The notes beneath the pieces were generated by a model that worked only from the letters and a program-made list of their open reading frames with translations, ran no database searches and had not been told where the DNA came from. Shown here one piece after another: positions 63,489 to 64,000 of a stretch of DNA of 64,000 nucleotides (position 1 is the stretch's first letter; every line of letters begins with the position of its first letter). Where the stretch lies: NCBI RefSeq assembly GCF_003576245.1, contig NZ_QWGA01000003.1:868001-932000 (forward strand). Direction: 5' to 3'. Source of the DNA: Henriciella algicola (lineage in GTDB: Bacteria; Pseudomonadota; Alphaproteobacteria; Caulobacterales; Hyphomonadaceae). Both the position numbers and the translations under genes were made by a program.

Positions 63489-64000
63489 CTAGGCGCTCTG
63501 CCCGCCCTTGGCACGCTCAAAATACATCACATCCTCTTCGTTGAAGCGCACCGTGCCGTGTTGGACGTAGCCAATCTTCTCCGCAATCCGGATCGAAGGC
63601 GCGTTTTCAGCGTCGATGATGCAGCAGCATTTGACGTGTTCGGTCTCGCTATCCAGCCAGTCGTGAATGGCTTTGACGGCCTCGCTCGCATAGCCCTGCC
63701 CGAACCTGTCGGGCGAAATCACCCAGCCGCATTCCGGCACGCCCCAGAAGCCCGGCTCGGTGTCGCGGTGAAAGTCGGCAAAGCCGACCTCGCCGACAAA
63801 CGCCCCGCCCTTGCGCTCCTCAACTAGCCAGTATCCATAACCCAGAACTTCCCAGAGCCCGCGGTTGCGCAGGACATTCCTGTTCCAGACATCATGCGGG
63901 GAACGGGCCGACCCACCAATGAAACGGATCGTTTCCGGATGGCTCCAATGGGCAGCGAGCGCGTCAAAATCTGACGCTTCATGCGCACGCAGTTTCAGCC
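63489..64000 (-). CDS. GNAT family N-acetyltransferase, 5' truncated by the window
   Basis: The frame is open from the stop at 63489 to the right edge (170 codons visible), so the N-terminus lies outside. The visible part reads through HWSHPETIRFIGG to WGVPECGWVISPDRFGQGYA, the acetyl-CoA loop (FGQGYASEAVKAIHDW), and ends VMYFERAKGGQSA. This is the RimJ/RimL-like branch of GNAT. A shorter in-frame ATG at 63740 would cut off half the domain, so it is not the start. Confidence 0.9.
   Translation of the reverse strand, partial: LKLRAHEASDFDALAAHWSHPETIRFIGGSARSPHDVWNRNVLRNRGLWEVLGYGYWLVEERKGGAFVGEVGFADFHRDTEPGFWGVPECGWVISPDRFGQGYASEAVKAIHDWLDSETEHVKCCCIIDAENAPSIRIAEKIGYVQHGTVRFNEEDVMYFERAKGGQSA

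Overview
This 64 kb window reads as a piece of a free-living alphaproteobacterial chromosome, most likely from the Hyphomonadaceae/Caulobacterales side. The evidence is a gene-dense, GC-rich sequence with CpdR, a PraR-like XRE regulator, RegB/RegA, COQ9 next to rpsU, a glnD-murJ-trpS run, intracellular PhaZ, and a CYP153-like P450 with FMO and thiolase/FadJ enzymes suited to aliphatic substrates. The genus is an inference. I see no prophage, insertion sequence, CRISPR array or rRNA; one tRNA gene (Val, GAC) is present.

Layout. 1-3.2 kb: end of a fatty-acid beta-oxidation operon (thiolase, a glycine-zipper miniprotein, FadJ-type bifunctional enzyme). 3.2-10 kb: three short regulator/envelope/hydrolase units (TetR, OmpA lipoprotein, SRAP/HMCES protein, TetR with HSL-type hydrolase, M23 lipoprotein, FMO). 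10-18 kb: two PaaI-like thioesterases facing a leftward run that contains an uncharacterised coiled-coil membrane protein plus MIDAS-bearing VWA lipoprotein, RecQ, a GNAT-nitrilase fusion and an AmpG-like transporter. 18-25.5 kb: HDAC-like hydrolase and MATE pump (divergent), PyrD, LexA-like S24 regulator, LysR, Dps and an aminotransferase. 25.6-31.6 kb: uvrC-pgsA and a small-molecule enzyme run (antiporter, SDR, threonine aldolase). 31.6-35 kb: a TetR with AT-rich palindromes, two orphan Tad-pilus-like proteins, an AT-rich non-coding stretch and tRNA-Val. 35-43.5 kb: cpdR, N-formylglutamate amidohydrolase, PraR-like regulator, hisN, glnD, murJ, trpS. 43.5-48 kb: copper chaperones (PCuAC, SCO), PhaZ and the RegB/RegA redox two-component system. 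48-54.5 kb: nth, DUF2244, P450, a degenerate SDR, a diguanylate cyclase and purEK. 54.5-64 kb: DUF481 outer-membrane protein, COQ9, rpsU, NatAB-type ABC exporter, zinc-finger proteins, Sel1-repeat protein, Gdx-type SMR exporter, accA and a truncated GNAT.

The most interesting non-coding signals are two candidate trans-acting small RNAs (about 23545-23654 on + and 36454-36540 on -). Each ends in an intrinsic terminator and exposes a CCUCC-type anti-Shine-Dalgarno segment, and they share an exact 13-base core, GCGTTTCCTCCCT. Also notable are rpsU, whose promoter position excludes its only in-frame ATG and leaves TTG or ATC as the start, and an ACGG-loop hairpin just upstream of the Gdx-type exporter that resembles one half of a guanidine-II riboswitch. 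The strongest candidate for an undescribed protein system is the translationally coupled coiled-coil membrane protein and VWA lipoprotein at 15.9-18.0 kb. All functions are judged from sequence motifs by eye; no database search was run.
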